Shown here: one piece after another, positions 8,505-16,255 of the stretch
How positions within the stretch are numbered: the stretch's first letter is position 1
Layout: each line of letters begins with the position of its first letter
Assembly: GCA_937915545.1 (NCBI GenBank)
Contig: CALGIJ010000004.1
Span: forward strand, 298,022 to 362,021
Direction: 5' to 3'
Length of the DNA: 64,000 nucleotides
Origin: an uncultured Desulfobacterales bacterium
Lineage (GTDB): Bacteria; Desulfobacterota; Desulfobulbia; Desulfobulbales; Desulfocapsaceae
Program-made: the position numbers and the translations under genes
The notes under the pieces: generated by a model
Told to the model about the DNA's origin: nothing
The model's input: the letters and a program-made list of their open reading frames with translations, nothing else
The model's database searches: none

Positions 8505-9440
8505 TCAGAGATAGCGGATCTCGCCGCTGTATTCGGTCGTCAGCGTGCCGTCGCCATGGCGCAGTTGCAGGCCGCCATATTCATCGATGCCAACCACCTC
8601 GGCCTGATACTGCGGGGTGGTGACGACGTCGAAACCATAGACGACGCGCTTGCCGATGCTGTCGGACAGCGCCAGCCAGCGCTGGAGAAGGAGGTGGCAT
8701 CCCTCGCGGCCGGAGAAATGCCCTTCACGCAGGAAGAGTTCTTCTTCGGCGAGGAGAATCCCGAAGTTGCAGGCCAGTTTGGCGAGAAAGGTGGTGGTCA
8801 GCCCGGCGAGGTCGACGGGCCCGCCACAGAGCTCGGCGAGGCTGACGGCGCTGCTTTCCAGCTCGCCGGCAAACTCGCCGTTGTTGACATTGATGCCGAA
8901 ACCGATGAGGGCGTATTCCTCGCCGAGAATGGCCTCGCGATAGCCCTCGATGAGGAAGCCGGCGAGCTTTTTCCCCTCGACCAGCACATCGTTGACCCAG
9001 CGGATGACCGCCTCGACGCCGCACCGCTCACGGACCGCCTGGCAGCAGGAGACTCCCGCCGCCAGGGGCATCAAGCCGCGCCAGCGCGGCAGCAGGGTGT
9101 CGGCGAAGATCATGCAGCCCCACAGCCCGCCCGGCGGGGCATGCCAGCTGCGCGTGAAACGACCCTTGCCCATGCTTAGCCGGTCGGCGAGAATGACCGT
9201 GCCGCTGGCGGCACTGCGGCCTCTCAGGGCCAGTTCGGCGATATGCCTGCGGGCATAGTCCATGGCCCGCGGCAGATGGGAGTGGCTCTCGATGACCGAG
9301 CCGACGAAGGCGCCGTAGCGCCCGACAGGCGAGGTGTCGCCGAAAACGGCGAGGTCGGGGGCCTCGAGCTCGCGCTGCAGCTTGTGCAGCAGTTCGGAAC
9401 GCGATGGCCGGTTGGCGCCATCCCCCGCCATGGCTGGCAT
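8505..9440 (-). CDS. birA: biotin--[protein] ligase, monofunctional type
   Basis: The enzyme makes biotinyl-AMP and transfers biotin to an acceptor lysine. Visible motifs are the biotinyl-AMP loop GKGRFTRSW (residues 91-99), SGTVILADRLS before it, the RWVNDVLVEGKKLAGFLIE segment (variant of the usual KWPNDV), and ALIGFGINVNN. There is no N-terminal wHTH repressor domain; instead about 75 residues of uncertain nature precede the catalytic core. ATG 9440 begins 8 bases after the stop of the biotin-attachment gene, so the two are co-transcribed. A GTG at 9458 is a possible alternative start. Confidence 0.85.
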   Translation of the reverse strand: MPAMAGDGANRPSRSELLHKLQRELEAPDLAVFGDTSPVGRYGAFVGSVIESHSHLPRAMDYARRHIAELALRGRSAASGTVILADRLSMGKGRFTRSWHAPPGGLWGCMIFADTLLPRWRGLMPLAAGVSCCQAVRERCGVEAVIRWVNDVLVEGKKLAGFLIEGYREAILGEEYALIGFGINVNNGEFAGELESSAVSLAELCGGPVDLAGLTTTFLAKLACNFGILLAEEELFLREGHFSGREGCHLLLQRWLALSDSIGKRVVYGFDVVTTPQYQAEVVGIDEYGGLQLRHGDGTLTTEYSGEIRYL

Positions 9441-9447
9441 GGCGGCA

Positions 9448-10104
9448 TCAGTGCTCACTGTCCCATTCGGCCTTGACGCGGGTGATGATCTTCTGGATGA
9501 GCGGCAACTTCTCCGGGGCGCAGACGCCAAAGAGCGGCTCCCCCTGGCGTACCGAAACCCCGGGCTTGAAGTACACCGAATAGATGACGCCGCCCTCGCC
9601 ACTATAATAAATAGGTGTGTCCCGCTTCATCAGCGACATGGTCAGCACCTCGTCGCCCGGCTCGACACTCACCGCCCGTGCCCCCTTCTTGTCGATGCGC
9701 GACTGGATATCCATGGCGAAGAAATACTTGGCCGACTCCGGCGCAGGAAAGAGAAAGAGCACATCCTTGAGGATGTTCTCGATGATCTCCTTCTTTTTCA
9801 GCGGGTGCTTGATGGTCATCAGCTTCACTCCCGCTTCGACGAATGAGCCGTCAAGTTGCGTCTCCACCGCGGCGACGATACCGTTGACCTGGGAGCCGAC
9901 CAGGCGCGGGTTGCGCTCTCGGTCGATCTCGTATAAGGGCGTGCCCGGGACCTGCAGCCACTCCCCGGAGGGGGCGACCACCTCCTGCTCCACCGCCGCC
10001 TTGAAGGTGACCCGCCCGGTGTGAACCGAGTGGACATCGACATAATCGAAGGGATCGGCCTTGTACCTGCTGAAGATTTCCTCTAACGCCAACTCGCTTG
10101 CCAT
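9448..10104 (-). CDS. biotin/lipoyl attachment-domain protein paired with the biotin ligase
   Basis: The 218-residue soluble protein ends in a biotinyl-domain-like fold (about residues 148-200). Its hairpin reads TMSLMKRDTPIYY where canonical carriers have EAMKM, so the acceptor lysine is kept but the flank is altered. An upstream half (about 30-110) containing SQVNGIVAAVETQLDGSFVEAG also resembles a hammerhead fold. It is probably biotinylated by the ligase encoded 8 bases downstream; the enzyme partner is not encoded nearby. ATG 10104 follows a glycine/arginine-rich unlikely leader. Confidence 0.65.
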   Translation of the reverse strand: MASELALEEIFSRYKADPFDYVDVHSVHTGRVTFKAAVEQEVVAPSGEWLQVPGTPLYEIDRERNPRLVGSQVNGIVAAVETQLDGSFVEAGVKLMTIKHPLKKKEIIENILKDVLFLFPAPESAKYFFAMDIQSRIDKKGARAVSVEPGDEVLTMSLMKRDTPIYYSGEGGVIYSVYFKPGVSVRQGEPLFGVCAPEKLPLIQKIITRVKAEWDSEH

Positions 10105-10303
10105 ATATGGGATCCTGGTGAATGCTTCGCTTTTCCTTGCCCGGCTGGCGGCCCGACCGGCCATCGCGCCCTGCCTGGCCACCACCTTGTTGCCCGCCAG
10201 ACTCCCGGCGGAAGTTCCTCGTTTATACCGGCTGCCATGACGCAAGGCAAGGTCATTTTACAGCCACCCTGGCCCCGCCGTCGCCCCGCCAGCCGCTTTT
10301 GCT

Positions 10304-10331
10304 TTGCCGGCCGCTGCGGCGGTGGTATAGT
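10304..10331 (+). promoter_or_regulatory. candidate sigma-70 promoter for cmoA
   Basis: TTGCCG (10304-10309), 16-base spacer, TATAGT (10326-10331), 60 bases before the cmoA ATG. Confidence 0.4.
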
Positions 10332-10391
10332 GGCCGGCCATAGCCGCCGCCTCCGCCTCTTCTTTTACCATATCCCCGATCGCGCACGCCC

Positions 10392-11123
10392 ATGAACTCC
10401 AGGGACAGCCTCTTCGACATCGCCTCGGTCTCCGAGGATTTCACTTTCAACGAGCGGGTGGTGGAGGTTTTCGACGACATGGTCGACCGCTCCATCCCCT
10501 TCTACCGCGAGGTCATCGAGGCCACCGCGCAGCTGCTGCGGCGGCTCCTCCTCTCCGGCGACACCGTCTACGACCTCGGCTGCGCCACCGGCTCGAGCCT
10601 CCTCGCCGTAAGCCGGCTGCTCCCCGCCGAGGGCCTGCGCTTCGTCGGCATCGACAACTCCCCGGCCATGCTCGACAAGGCGGTGCTCAAGGCGGAGCTG
10701 CACGGCAAGACCGAGCAGGTTTCCTTTCTCCTCGAGGACATCGTCGACTTCGACCACCCCGGCGCCGGGGCCATCGTCCTCAACTACACCCTGCAGTTCA
10801 TCCGGCCGCTGCAGCGCCCCGACTTCCTCCGCCGTATGGCCGAGAGCCTTCGCCCCGGCGGCGTACTGCTGATGAGCGAAAAGACCATCAGCCACCAGCC
10901 GCGGCTCAACCGCCACTTCATCGACATCTACCACGAGTTCAAAAAATCGCGCGGCTACTCGGAACTGGAGATCGCCAGAAAGCGCGAGGCCCTGGAAAAC
11001 GTGCTCATCCCCTTCTCCGCCGACGAGAACCGGGCAATGCTCGCCCAGGCCGGCTTCGCCGAGGTCGAGTGCTACTTCCGCTGGTTCAACTTCTCCTCCC
11101 TGGTGGCGGTAAAGGCCCTCTAG
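10392..11123 (+). CDS. cmoA: carboxy-S-adenosyl-L-methionine synthase
   Basis: CmoA converts SAM and prephenate to carboxy-SAM, used for the wobble-uridine modification cmo5U34 in tRNA. Motif I is VYDLGCATGSSLLAVS (about residues 58-73), followed by FVGIDNSPAML and VLNYTLQFI. The C-terminal region FSADENRAMLAQAGFAEVECYFRWFNF is diagnostic of CmoA over generic methyltransferases. Length 243 aa is typical. It is followed 4 bases later by cmoB, the partner enzyme. Confidence 0.93.
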   Translation: MNSRDSLFDIASVSEDFTFNERVVEVFDDMVDRSIPFYREVIEATAQLLRRLLLSGDTVYDLGCATGSSLLAVSRLLPAEGLRFVGIDNSPAMLDKAVLKAELHGKTEQVSFLLEDIVDFDHPGAGAIVLNYTLQFIRPLQRPDFLRRMAESLRPGGVLLMSEKTISHQPRLNRHFIDIYHEFKKSRGYSELEIARKREALENVLIPFSADENRAMLAQAGFAEVECYFRWFNFSSLVAVKAL

Positions 11124-11127
11124 CCCC

Positions 11128-12096
11128 ATGATCCCCGGTTATCTCCCCTTCCTCGCGCCGCAGGCCGACCGCGACGCCATAATCGCCGAACACCACCGCC
11201 GCCGGCAGTGGGCGGAGCAGGACAAGAAGGGCTTTCTCCGCTATCGCCAGCCGGCGGCCCGCCTCGCCCGCTTCCCCGCGCGCCATGTCGACTGCCGCGG
11301 GCCGGAGGTGGTCATCGGCCGGGCCGACGAGCTCGACGAACAGCAGCGACGCCAGGTGGAAGACGACCTGCGCCGCTTCATGCCGTGGCGCAAGGGCCCC
11401 TTCGCGGTCTTCGGCACGGCCATAGACGCCGAGTGGCAGAGCGACCGCAAGTGGCAGCGGCTGGCCGCGGCCCTCCCCGACCTCGAGGGCAAGATCATCG
11501 CCGACGTCGGCTGCAACAACGGCTACTACATGTTCCGCATGACGGCGGCCAAACCCAGGATGGTCCTCGGCTTCGAGCCGACCATCCAGCACTTCTACTG
11601 CTTCTCCGCCTTGAACGCCATGGCCAGGCGCGACGAACTGCACATCGACCTCCTCGGCGTCGAGCACCTGCCCTGGTTCTCGCTCTCCTTCGACGTCATC
11701 TTCCTCCTCGGCATCATCTACCACCGGCCTTCACCAGTGCAGACCCTGCGCGACATCCTCGGCGCCCTGCGCCCGGGGGGCACCGCGATCGTCGAATCCC
11801 AGGCCATTCCCGGCGACGACCCCGTCGCCCTCTTTCCCGCCGATACCTATGCCAAGGTGCCCGGCACCTGGTTCGTGCCCACCGGCCCCTGCCTGGTCAA
11901 CTGGATGCGCAAGGCAGGCTTCGCCGAGGTCGAGCTCTTCTGCAGCCACCCCATGTCAGACGAGGAGCAGCGCCGCACCCCGTGGATGACCTTCGAGTCC
12001 TACAGCGACTTCCTTCACCCGGACGACCCAGGCCGCACCCGCGAAGGCTACCCCGCCCCGTGGCGGGTCTTTGTCAGGGGCAGGAAAAAAGGCTGA
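11128..12096 (+). CDS. cmoB: tRNA U34 carboxymethyltransferase
   Basis: CmoB transfers the carboxymethyl group of carboxy-SAM to 5-hydroxyuridine at position 34 of tRNA. The N-terminal half carries RKGPFAVFGTAIDAEWQSDRKW. The catalytic core has IIADVGCNNGYYMFRM (motif I), GFEPTIQHFYCF and LLGIIYHRPSPVQTL, all hallmark CmoB segments. It is 322 aa, usual for the family, and directly follows cmoA. Confidence 0.95.
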   Translation: MIPGYLPFLAPQADRDAIIAEHHRRRQWAEQDKKGFLRYRQPAARLARFPARHVDCRGPEVVIGRADELDEQQRRQVEDDLRRFMPWRKGPFAVFGTAIDAEWQSDRKWQRLAAALPDLEGKIIADVGCNNGYYMFRMTAAKPRMVLGFEPTIQHFYCFSALNAMARRDELHIDLLGVEHLPWFSLSFDVIFLLGIIYHRPSPVQTLRDILGALRPGGTAIVESQAIPGDDPVALFPADTYAKVPGTWFVPTGPCLVNWMRKAGFAEVELFCSHPMSDEEQRRTPWMTFESYSDFLHPDDPGRTREGYPAPWRVFVRGRKKG

Positions 12097-12125
12097 GCCT
12101 GGGAGGAGAAATCGGCCCGGCCATG

Positions 12126-12154
12126 TTGCCATCTTCGGCCGTCGTGGTTACACT
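12126..12154 (+). promoter_or_regulatory. candidate sigma-70 promoter for the gene at 12318
   Basis: TTGCCA (12126-12131), 17-base spacer, TACACT (12149-12154), in the 221-base gap after cmoB. The leader would be about 155 bases. Confidence 0.4.
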
Positions 12155-12317
12155 CTGGCGACAACGCGAACGCCCCAAATTCCCGCCGCATTTGGTCATC
12201 AGGCCGCGTTTCTGGCCCGCGGCGGGAGTCGGGCCCCAACCCATGCCCCACCAGGCCGTTCAACGGCACCCCCCGGGCGGGCAGCCTTCCCATAGAGAAA
12301 CACAAGGAGCGAGGAGA

Positions 12318-12866
12318 ATGGATCTGAAGAACTACACCCTTTACAGCAGCGGCCTGAAAGGTGCCGAGGCGGTTTTCGGCGAAAATGCCGAGAAAGCCGG
12401 TATCAACGAAGTGGTCTATTCATTCGAGGGCCACAAGCTGACTCGCGAGCGCAACGTGGTCATCCTCGGCAAGGAGCAGCTGGAGCGCGGCGACATCAGC
12501 ATGGAGCTGGCCTCGCGCATGCTCAATCGCACCTATTACGAGACCGAGAAGATCCGCAAGGTGCTGCAGACCATCTTCCATATGGTCAACAGCGGCCACC
12601 AAGTCTTCGTCGTCGGTGCCATCCAGGAAGACGGCTCGGTCAAGGGGGGCACCGGCTGGTCGGTAGAGCTGGCCAAGATGTTCAACCGCCCCCTGCACGT
12701 CTTTGACCAGCCGCAGAAGAAGTGGTTCACCTGGAAGAACGGCTGGCGTGAGGATTCGCCGCGTATCGAGTACGAGACCTTCGTCGGCAGCGGCACCCGC
12801 TACCTCAGCGAGGCCGGCCGCGAGGCCATCGAACAGCTCTTCGTCGACTCCTTCTCGAGCCGCTGA
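12318..12866 (+). CDS. hypothetical protein, possibly SLOG/DprA-like Rossmann fold
   Basis: The 182-residue soluble protein starts at ATG 12318 behind a strong GAGGAGA site. The C-terminal half (HQVFVVGAIQEDGSVKGGTGWSVELAKMFNRP, then LHVFDQ) resembles nucleotide-binding SLOG proteins, where a GGTG loop precedes a helix and a V-F-D strand. The N-terminal half contains a helical region with NRTYYETEKIRKVLQTIFHMV. No catalytic assignment is possible. The promoter upstream suggests an independent unit from cmoAB. Confidence 0.65.
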   Translation: MDLKNYTLYSSGLKGAEAVFGENAEKAGINEVVYSFEGHKLTRERNVVILGKEQLERGDISMELASRMLNRTYYETEKIRKVLQTIFHMVNSGHQVFVVGAIQEDGSVKGGTGWSVELAKMFNRPLHVFDQPQKKWFTWKNGWREDSPRIEYETFVGSGTRYLSEAGREAIEQLFVDSFSSR

Positions 12867-12913
12867 CAGGGGGATTCGGCCATCCCCCCGCGGGGCGTGG
12901 CCGAAGGCGAGCG

Positions 12914-13420
12914 GTGAATTACACCAGATGTCATTTCGACTTCCCCTCCCTGCCCTGGCTGACCAGCCCACGCCACCAGCTGCAGCTGCGTGGCGTGGCC
13001 ATCGGCCTGATCAGGCTGCCGCCCAACGAAGGCTATACTTTCACCCACCGCCATCGCCGCCAGGAGGAAGTCTACCTGGTCATCGAGGGTAACGGCGTCA
13101 TCTTTATCGATGGCGAGCTCCTCGAGCTCGTCTGCGGCGATGCGGTGCGGGTCTCCCCCGGGGCGCGGCGGGCGCTCAAGGCCGGCGACCTCGGCCTGCT
13201 GGTATTCTGCGCCGGCGGGGTCGCCGAGGGCTATCCCCACAACCCCAATTCGCGCTATCTCATCGACGACGGCATCGCCGACTACGATGATATCCCGCCC
13301 TGGTACCAGGGGAATGAGGACGTGCGGCGCCGCAACGAAGCGCTCAAGAAACGCCGCCGTAATTCGGTGGCCGGCGACGGCGGCGAGCCGCCGCCGTCTG
13401 TGGAGGAAGAGAACCCATGA
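12914..13420 (+). CDS. cupin-domain protein
   Basis: The 168-residue protein contains one cupin barrel (about residues 20-105). Motif 1 is THRHRRQEEVYLVIEG and the second motif region is GDAVRVSPGARRAL. Histidines and glutamate of motif 1 (H-x-H, EE) could bind a metal, but the second-motif histidine is absent. The start is a GTG at 12914. The charged C-terminal tail overlaps the rhomboid gene by 4 bases (ATGA). The substrate is unknown. Confidence 0.75.
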   Translation: MNYTRCHFDFPSLPWLTSPRHQLQLRGVAIGLIRLPPNEGYTFTHRHRRQEEVYLVIEGNGVIFIDGELLELVCGDAVRVSPGARRALKAGDLGLLVFCAGGVAEGYPHNPNSRYLIDDGIADYDDIPPWYQGNEDVRRRNEALKKRRRNSVAGDGGEPPPSVEEENP

Positions 13421-14259
13421 ACGACCATCCCTGGCCAGGCTCGCGCCTCTGCCCCGGCTGCGGCAGGCTGATCGGCGGCGACAATCGCTACTGTCCCTAC
13501 TGCAAGCGGAGACAGCCGGCCAATGGCTGGCGGGGCTGGCTCTCCGCGGAGGGGGGAGACGACCCGAGCCGTATGGTGCGCCTGGTCATCGCCGCCAACG
13601 TGGTAATGTTTCTCCTCTCCATCGTCATCGACCCGCGCCTCTCGGGTTTCTCGCCCTTCGAGTTTCTCGCCCCCACCAACCAGAGCCTGCTGGTGCTCGG
13701 CTCCACCGGCGCCCTGCCGCTGTGGCAGCTGGGACGCTGGTGGTCGCTGGTCGCCGCCGGTTACCTCCACGGCGGCCTGCTCCACCTTGTCTTCAACATG
13801 CTCGCCCTGCGCCAGCTGGCGCCGCTCTTGCTGCGCGAGTTCGGTACGGCACGCACCGTGGTCATCTACAGCCTGGCCAGCGTCGGCGGTTTTTTCGTCT
13901 CCGCCCTGGCCGGGGTGCCGCTGACCATCGGCGCCTCGGCGGCGGTCTGCGGCCTCATCGGCGCCCTGCTCTATTATGGCAAAAGCCGCGGCGGCGTCTA
14001 CGGCCGGGCAGTGTTCAGCCAGATCGGCGGCTGGGCGCTGGGCATTGCGGTCTTCGGCGCGCTCTTCCCCGGCATCAACAACTGGGGCCATGGCGGCGGC
14101 ATGGCCACCGGGGCCCTGCTCGCCTGGCTGCTCGGCTACAGCGAGCTGCGCCGCGAGACCCCTGCCCACCGCCTCGTCGCACGCATCTGTATCTTCGCCA
14201 CCCTGCTGGTGCTGCTCTGGTCGGCCATCAACGGCCTGGCCCTGCTCTTCTTCGCCTGA
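13417..14259 (+). CDS. rhomboid-family intramembrane serine protease with N-terminal zinc ribbon
   Basis: The protein cleaves transmembrane substrates inside the membrane. An N-terminal zinc ribbon has Cys12, Cys15, Cys26 and Cys29. Six or seven hydrophobic helices follow, with HGGLLHLVFNMLAL, the catalytic GASAAVCG (Ser174) and the catalytic histidine in NNWGHGGG (His225). The Ser-His dyad is intact, so activity is likely. It is translationally coupled to the cupin gene through the ATGA overlap. Confidence 0.88.
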   Translation: MNDHPWPGSRLCPGCGRLIGGDNRYCPYCKRRQPANGWRGWLSAEGGDDPSRMVRLVIAANVVMFLLSIVIDPRLSGFSPFEFLAPTNQSLLVLGSTGALPLWQLGRWWSLVAAGYLHGGLLHLVFNMLALRQLAPLLLREFGTARTVVIYSLASVGGFFVSALAGVPLTIGASAAVCGLIGALLYYGKSRGGVYGRAVFSQIGGWALGIAVFGALFPGINNWGHGGGMATGALLAWLLGYSELRRETPAHRLVARICIFATLLVLLWSAINGLALLFFA

Positions 14260-14279
14260 CGGGGCCAAGGGCGGCCCCG
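14260..14279. terminator. GC-rich hairpin between convergent rhomboid and pycB genes
   Basis: A perfect 7-bp stem (CGGGGCC/GGCCCCG) with a 6-base loop fills the 27-base gap between the two stops. No T-run follows; it probably protects or terminates both transcripts. Confidence 0.35.
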
Positions 14280-14286
14280 CTCCCCC

Positions 14287-16194
14287 TCACTCGTTGACGT
14301 CGATCTTGAGGATGCGGCCGCCCGGCTTGAGGCTGTCGCCCTTCTTGGCGCTCACCAGGGTGACGATGCCGGCCATCTCGGCGAGGATCGGCGTCTGCAT
14401 CTTCATCGCTTCCATGATCGCGACGCGATCGCCGACCAGCACCTCCTGACCTTCCTGCACCGAGATCTCGACGATCTTGCCGGAAAACGGCGAACGCACA
14501 TCGCCCATCTTGGCGAGGTCGAGGATCTCCTCTTTGCCGAGAATCGGCGCCTCGCCCGGCCCGGCCGCCGCCGCTTTGGTCTTGAAGGTGAAGATCGACG
14601 GGTGGTGGTCGACGCTGAAGTAGACGCTGGTCTCGCCGGCGTCGTTGACCGGCGAGGGGCCGATCTCGATCATATGCTCCTTGCCGTGGTGGTCGCGGAA
14701 GTTGATCTTCTCGCCGATGTCAAAACCGCCGCGGCGGAAGAAAACCTCCGGCCCGAGAACATAGACCTGCCCATACTTCTCGTTGAACTTGAAGAACTCG
14801 ACGGCATCGCCGGGGTGCTGCAGATAGAGCACCAGCTGCTCGTCGGTGGGCTCGACGCCGATCTGCTCGGCCAGGGCGTAGCGTTCATGGGCGAGATCGA
14901 CCTCGAGGACCTTCTCCGTGCCGCCCTCTCTCTCCAGCACCTCTTCCCAGTCGTCGCCGAGTACCTTGCGGTAGATCCACTCTTCCGGGCGATAGAAGGG
15001 GAAGGGACCATACTTGCCGAGGAGGAGGTTGCGCAGGTCGCCGGAGGGGTTGCCGTAGCGTTCGCCGCCGAGGACGTTGGCCACCGCCGTGGTCCACAGG
15101 ATCTGCGAGCCGGGGGTCACCGACCAGTAGTTGCCGAGTTCCTGCTGCACCCGCGGCAGCTCCTTGTGGAGAATCTCCGGCATCCGGTCGAGGAAGCCTC
15201 CCTTGGCCGCCTGCTCGAGGCTCGAGCCCATAGCCCCGCCGGGGAGTTTGTGGATCTGCACGGTCGGCTGAAATCCTTTGATCTGCGACTCGAACTGCTC
15301 GTAGTGGCGGCGCTGGTCGCGGATCGCCTCGGAGGTGGCGATGACCGCTTCCTCGTCGAGGCCCTCGGGCTCGTGCCCGTATTCGCGCAGGGTCTGCACC
15401 ACGGTGAGGATCGGCGGCGGCCCGTAGAAACCGGAGAAGGCCGAGTCGGCGGCGTCGACGATGGTGGCGCCGTTGCGCACCGCCTCGACGATGCGGCCGA
15501 TGTCGTTGCCGTCGGTATTATGGCCGTGATAGTGGATGATCACCTCGGGGAAACGCTGTTTGAGGGCGTCGACAAGTTCGCCGATGCGCTTCGGCGTGCC
15601 CAGGCCGCCATGGTTCTTGATGCACAGGGTGACGTCGCGGCCGGTGACCGCCAGCAGTTCCTCGGCCTTGCTGAGGTAGTAGGCGTTGCTGTGCTCCGGC
15701 CCGGTGGAGAAGCACAGGCAGGGCTCGTTAAGCTTGCCCGCCTTGCTCACCTCCTCGAAAACCGCGTACATGTTGGGCACGTGGTTGAGAAAGTCGAAGG
15801 TCCGCCACACGTCGACATACTTGGCGAACTCGCGCACGGTGAAGCGGATGACGTTCTGCGGATAGGGCCGGTAGCCGAAGAGGTTGACGCCGCGGCACAG
15901 GGTCTGGAACATGGTGCCGGGCATGCGCTCGCGCAGCTTCTTCAGCTTGAGGAAGGGGTCGACCTGCTTGCGCAGGATGTCGACGTGAATTGAAGCGCCG
16001 CCGGTGATCTCCAGTGAGAAATACCCCGCCCGGTCGCGATGCTTGGCGGCCATGAGGTCGGTGTGGAGGAGGATGCGGTTCTTGAAATCGGACTGCGACT
16101 GGTCGCGGGCGGTGTTGGTGATATAGTAGCCTTTGGCCTGGCGCAGGGTGGTGAGAATGGTCTCTACCGAACTGCCCTGAAGAATCCGTGTCAT
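14287..16194 (-). CDS. pycB: pyruvate carboxylase subunit B (carboxyltransferase + biotin carrier)
   Basis: The subunit carries the pyruvate carboxyltransferase half of pyruvate-to-oxaloacetate conversion. It has an HMGL-like TIM-barrel domain (about residues 25-300, with GGLGTPKRIGELVDAL, HYHGHNTDG and DAADSAFSG), a conserved PYC/OADA domain (about 310-480) and a C-terminal biotinyl domain with EAMKM (Lys598). At 635 aa it matches two-subunit pyruvate carboxylases and OadA-type subunits. No membrane decarboxylase subunit genes are nearby, favouring an anabolic carboxylase. ATG 16194 is chosen; upstream residues are unlike the family. It lies 61 bases after pycA. Confidence 0.9.
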   Translation of the reverse strand: MTRILQGSSVETILTTLRQAKGYYITNTARDQSQSDFKNRILLHTDLMAAKHRDRAGYFSLEITGGASIHVDILRKQVDPFLKLKKLRERMPGTMFQTLCRGVNLFGYRPYPQNVIRFTVREFAKYVDVWRTFDFLNHVPNMYAVFEEVSKAGKLNEPCLCFSTGPEHSNAYYLSKAEELLAVTGRDVTLCIKNHGGLGTPKRIGELVDALKQRFPEVIIHYHGHNTDGNDIGRIVEAVRNGATIVDAADSAFSGFYGPPPILTVVQTLREYGHEPEGLDEEAVIATSEAIRDQRRHYEQFESQIKGFQPTVQIHKLPGGAMGSSLEQAAKGGFLDRMPEILHKELPRVQQELGNYWSVTPGSQILWTTAVANVLGGERYGNPSGDLRNLLLGKYGPFPFYRPEEWIYRKVLGDDWEEVLEREGGTEKVLEVDLAHERYALAEQIGVEPTDEQLVLYLQHPGDAVEFFKFNEKYGQVYVLGPEVFFRRGGFDIGEKINFRDHHGKEHMIEIGPSPVNDAGETSVYFSVDHHPSIFTFKTKAAAAGPGEAPILGKEEILDLAKMGDVRSPFSGKIVEISVQEGQEVLVGDRVAIMEAMKMQTPILAEMAGIVTLVSAKKGDSLKPGGRILKIDVNE

Positions 16195-16255
16195 GCGTCT
16201 GGTCCCGTCTGATTGAGGCTCTCTGGACCGGGGCTCGCCCGGCGCCGATTGTCGT

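Noticed and set aside
11208..12317. Long open frame in another phase through cmoB joined to the 12318 gene
   Set aside because: The part over cmoB is Arg/Pro/His-rich and only the region from ATG 12318 has a ribosome site and protein-like sequence.
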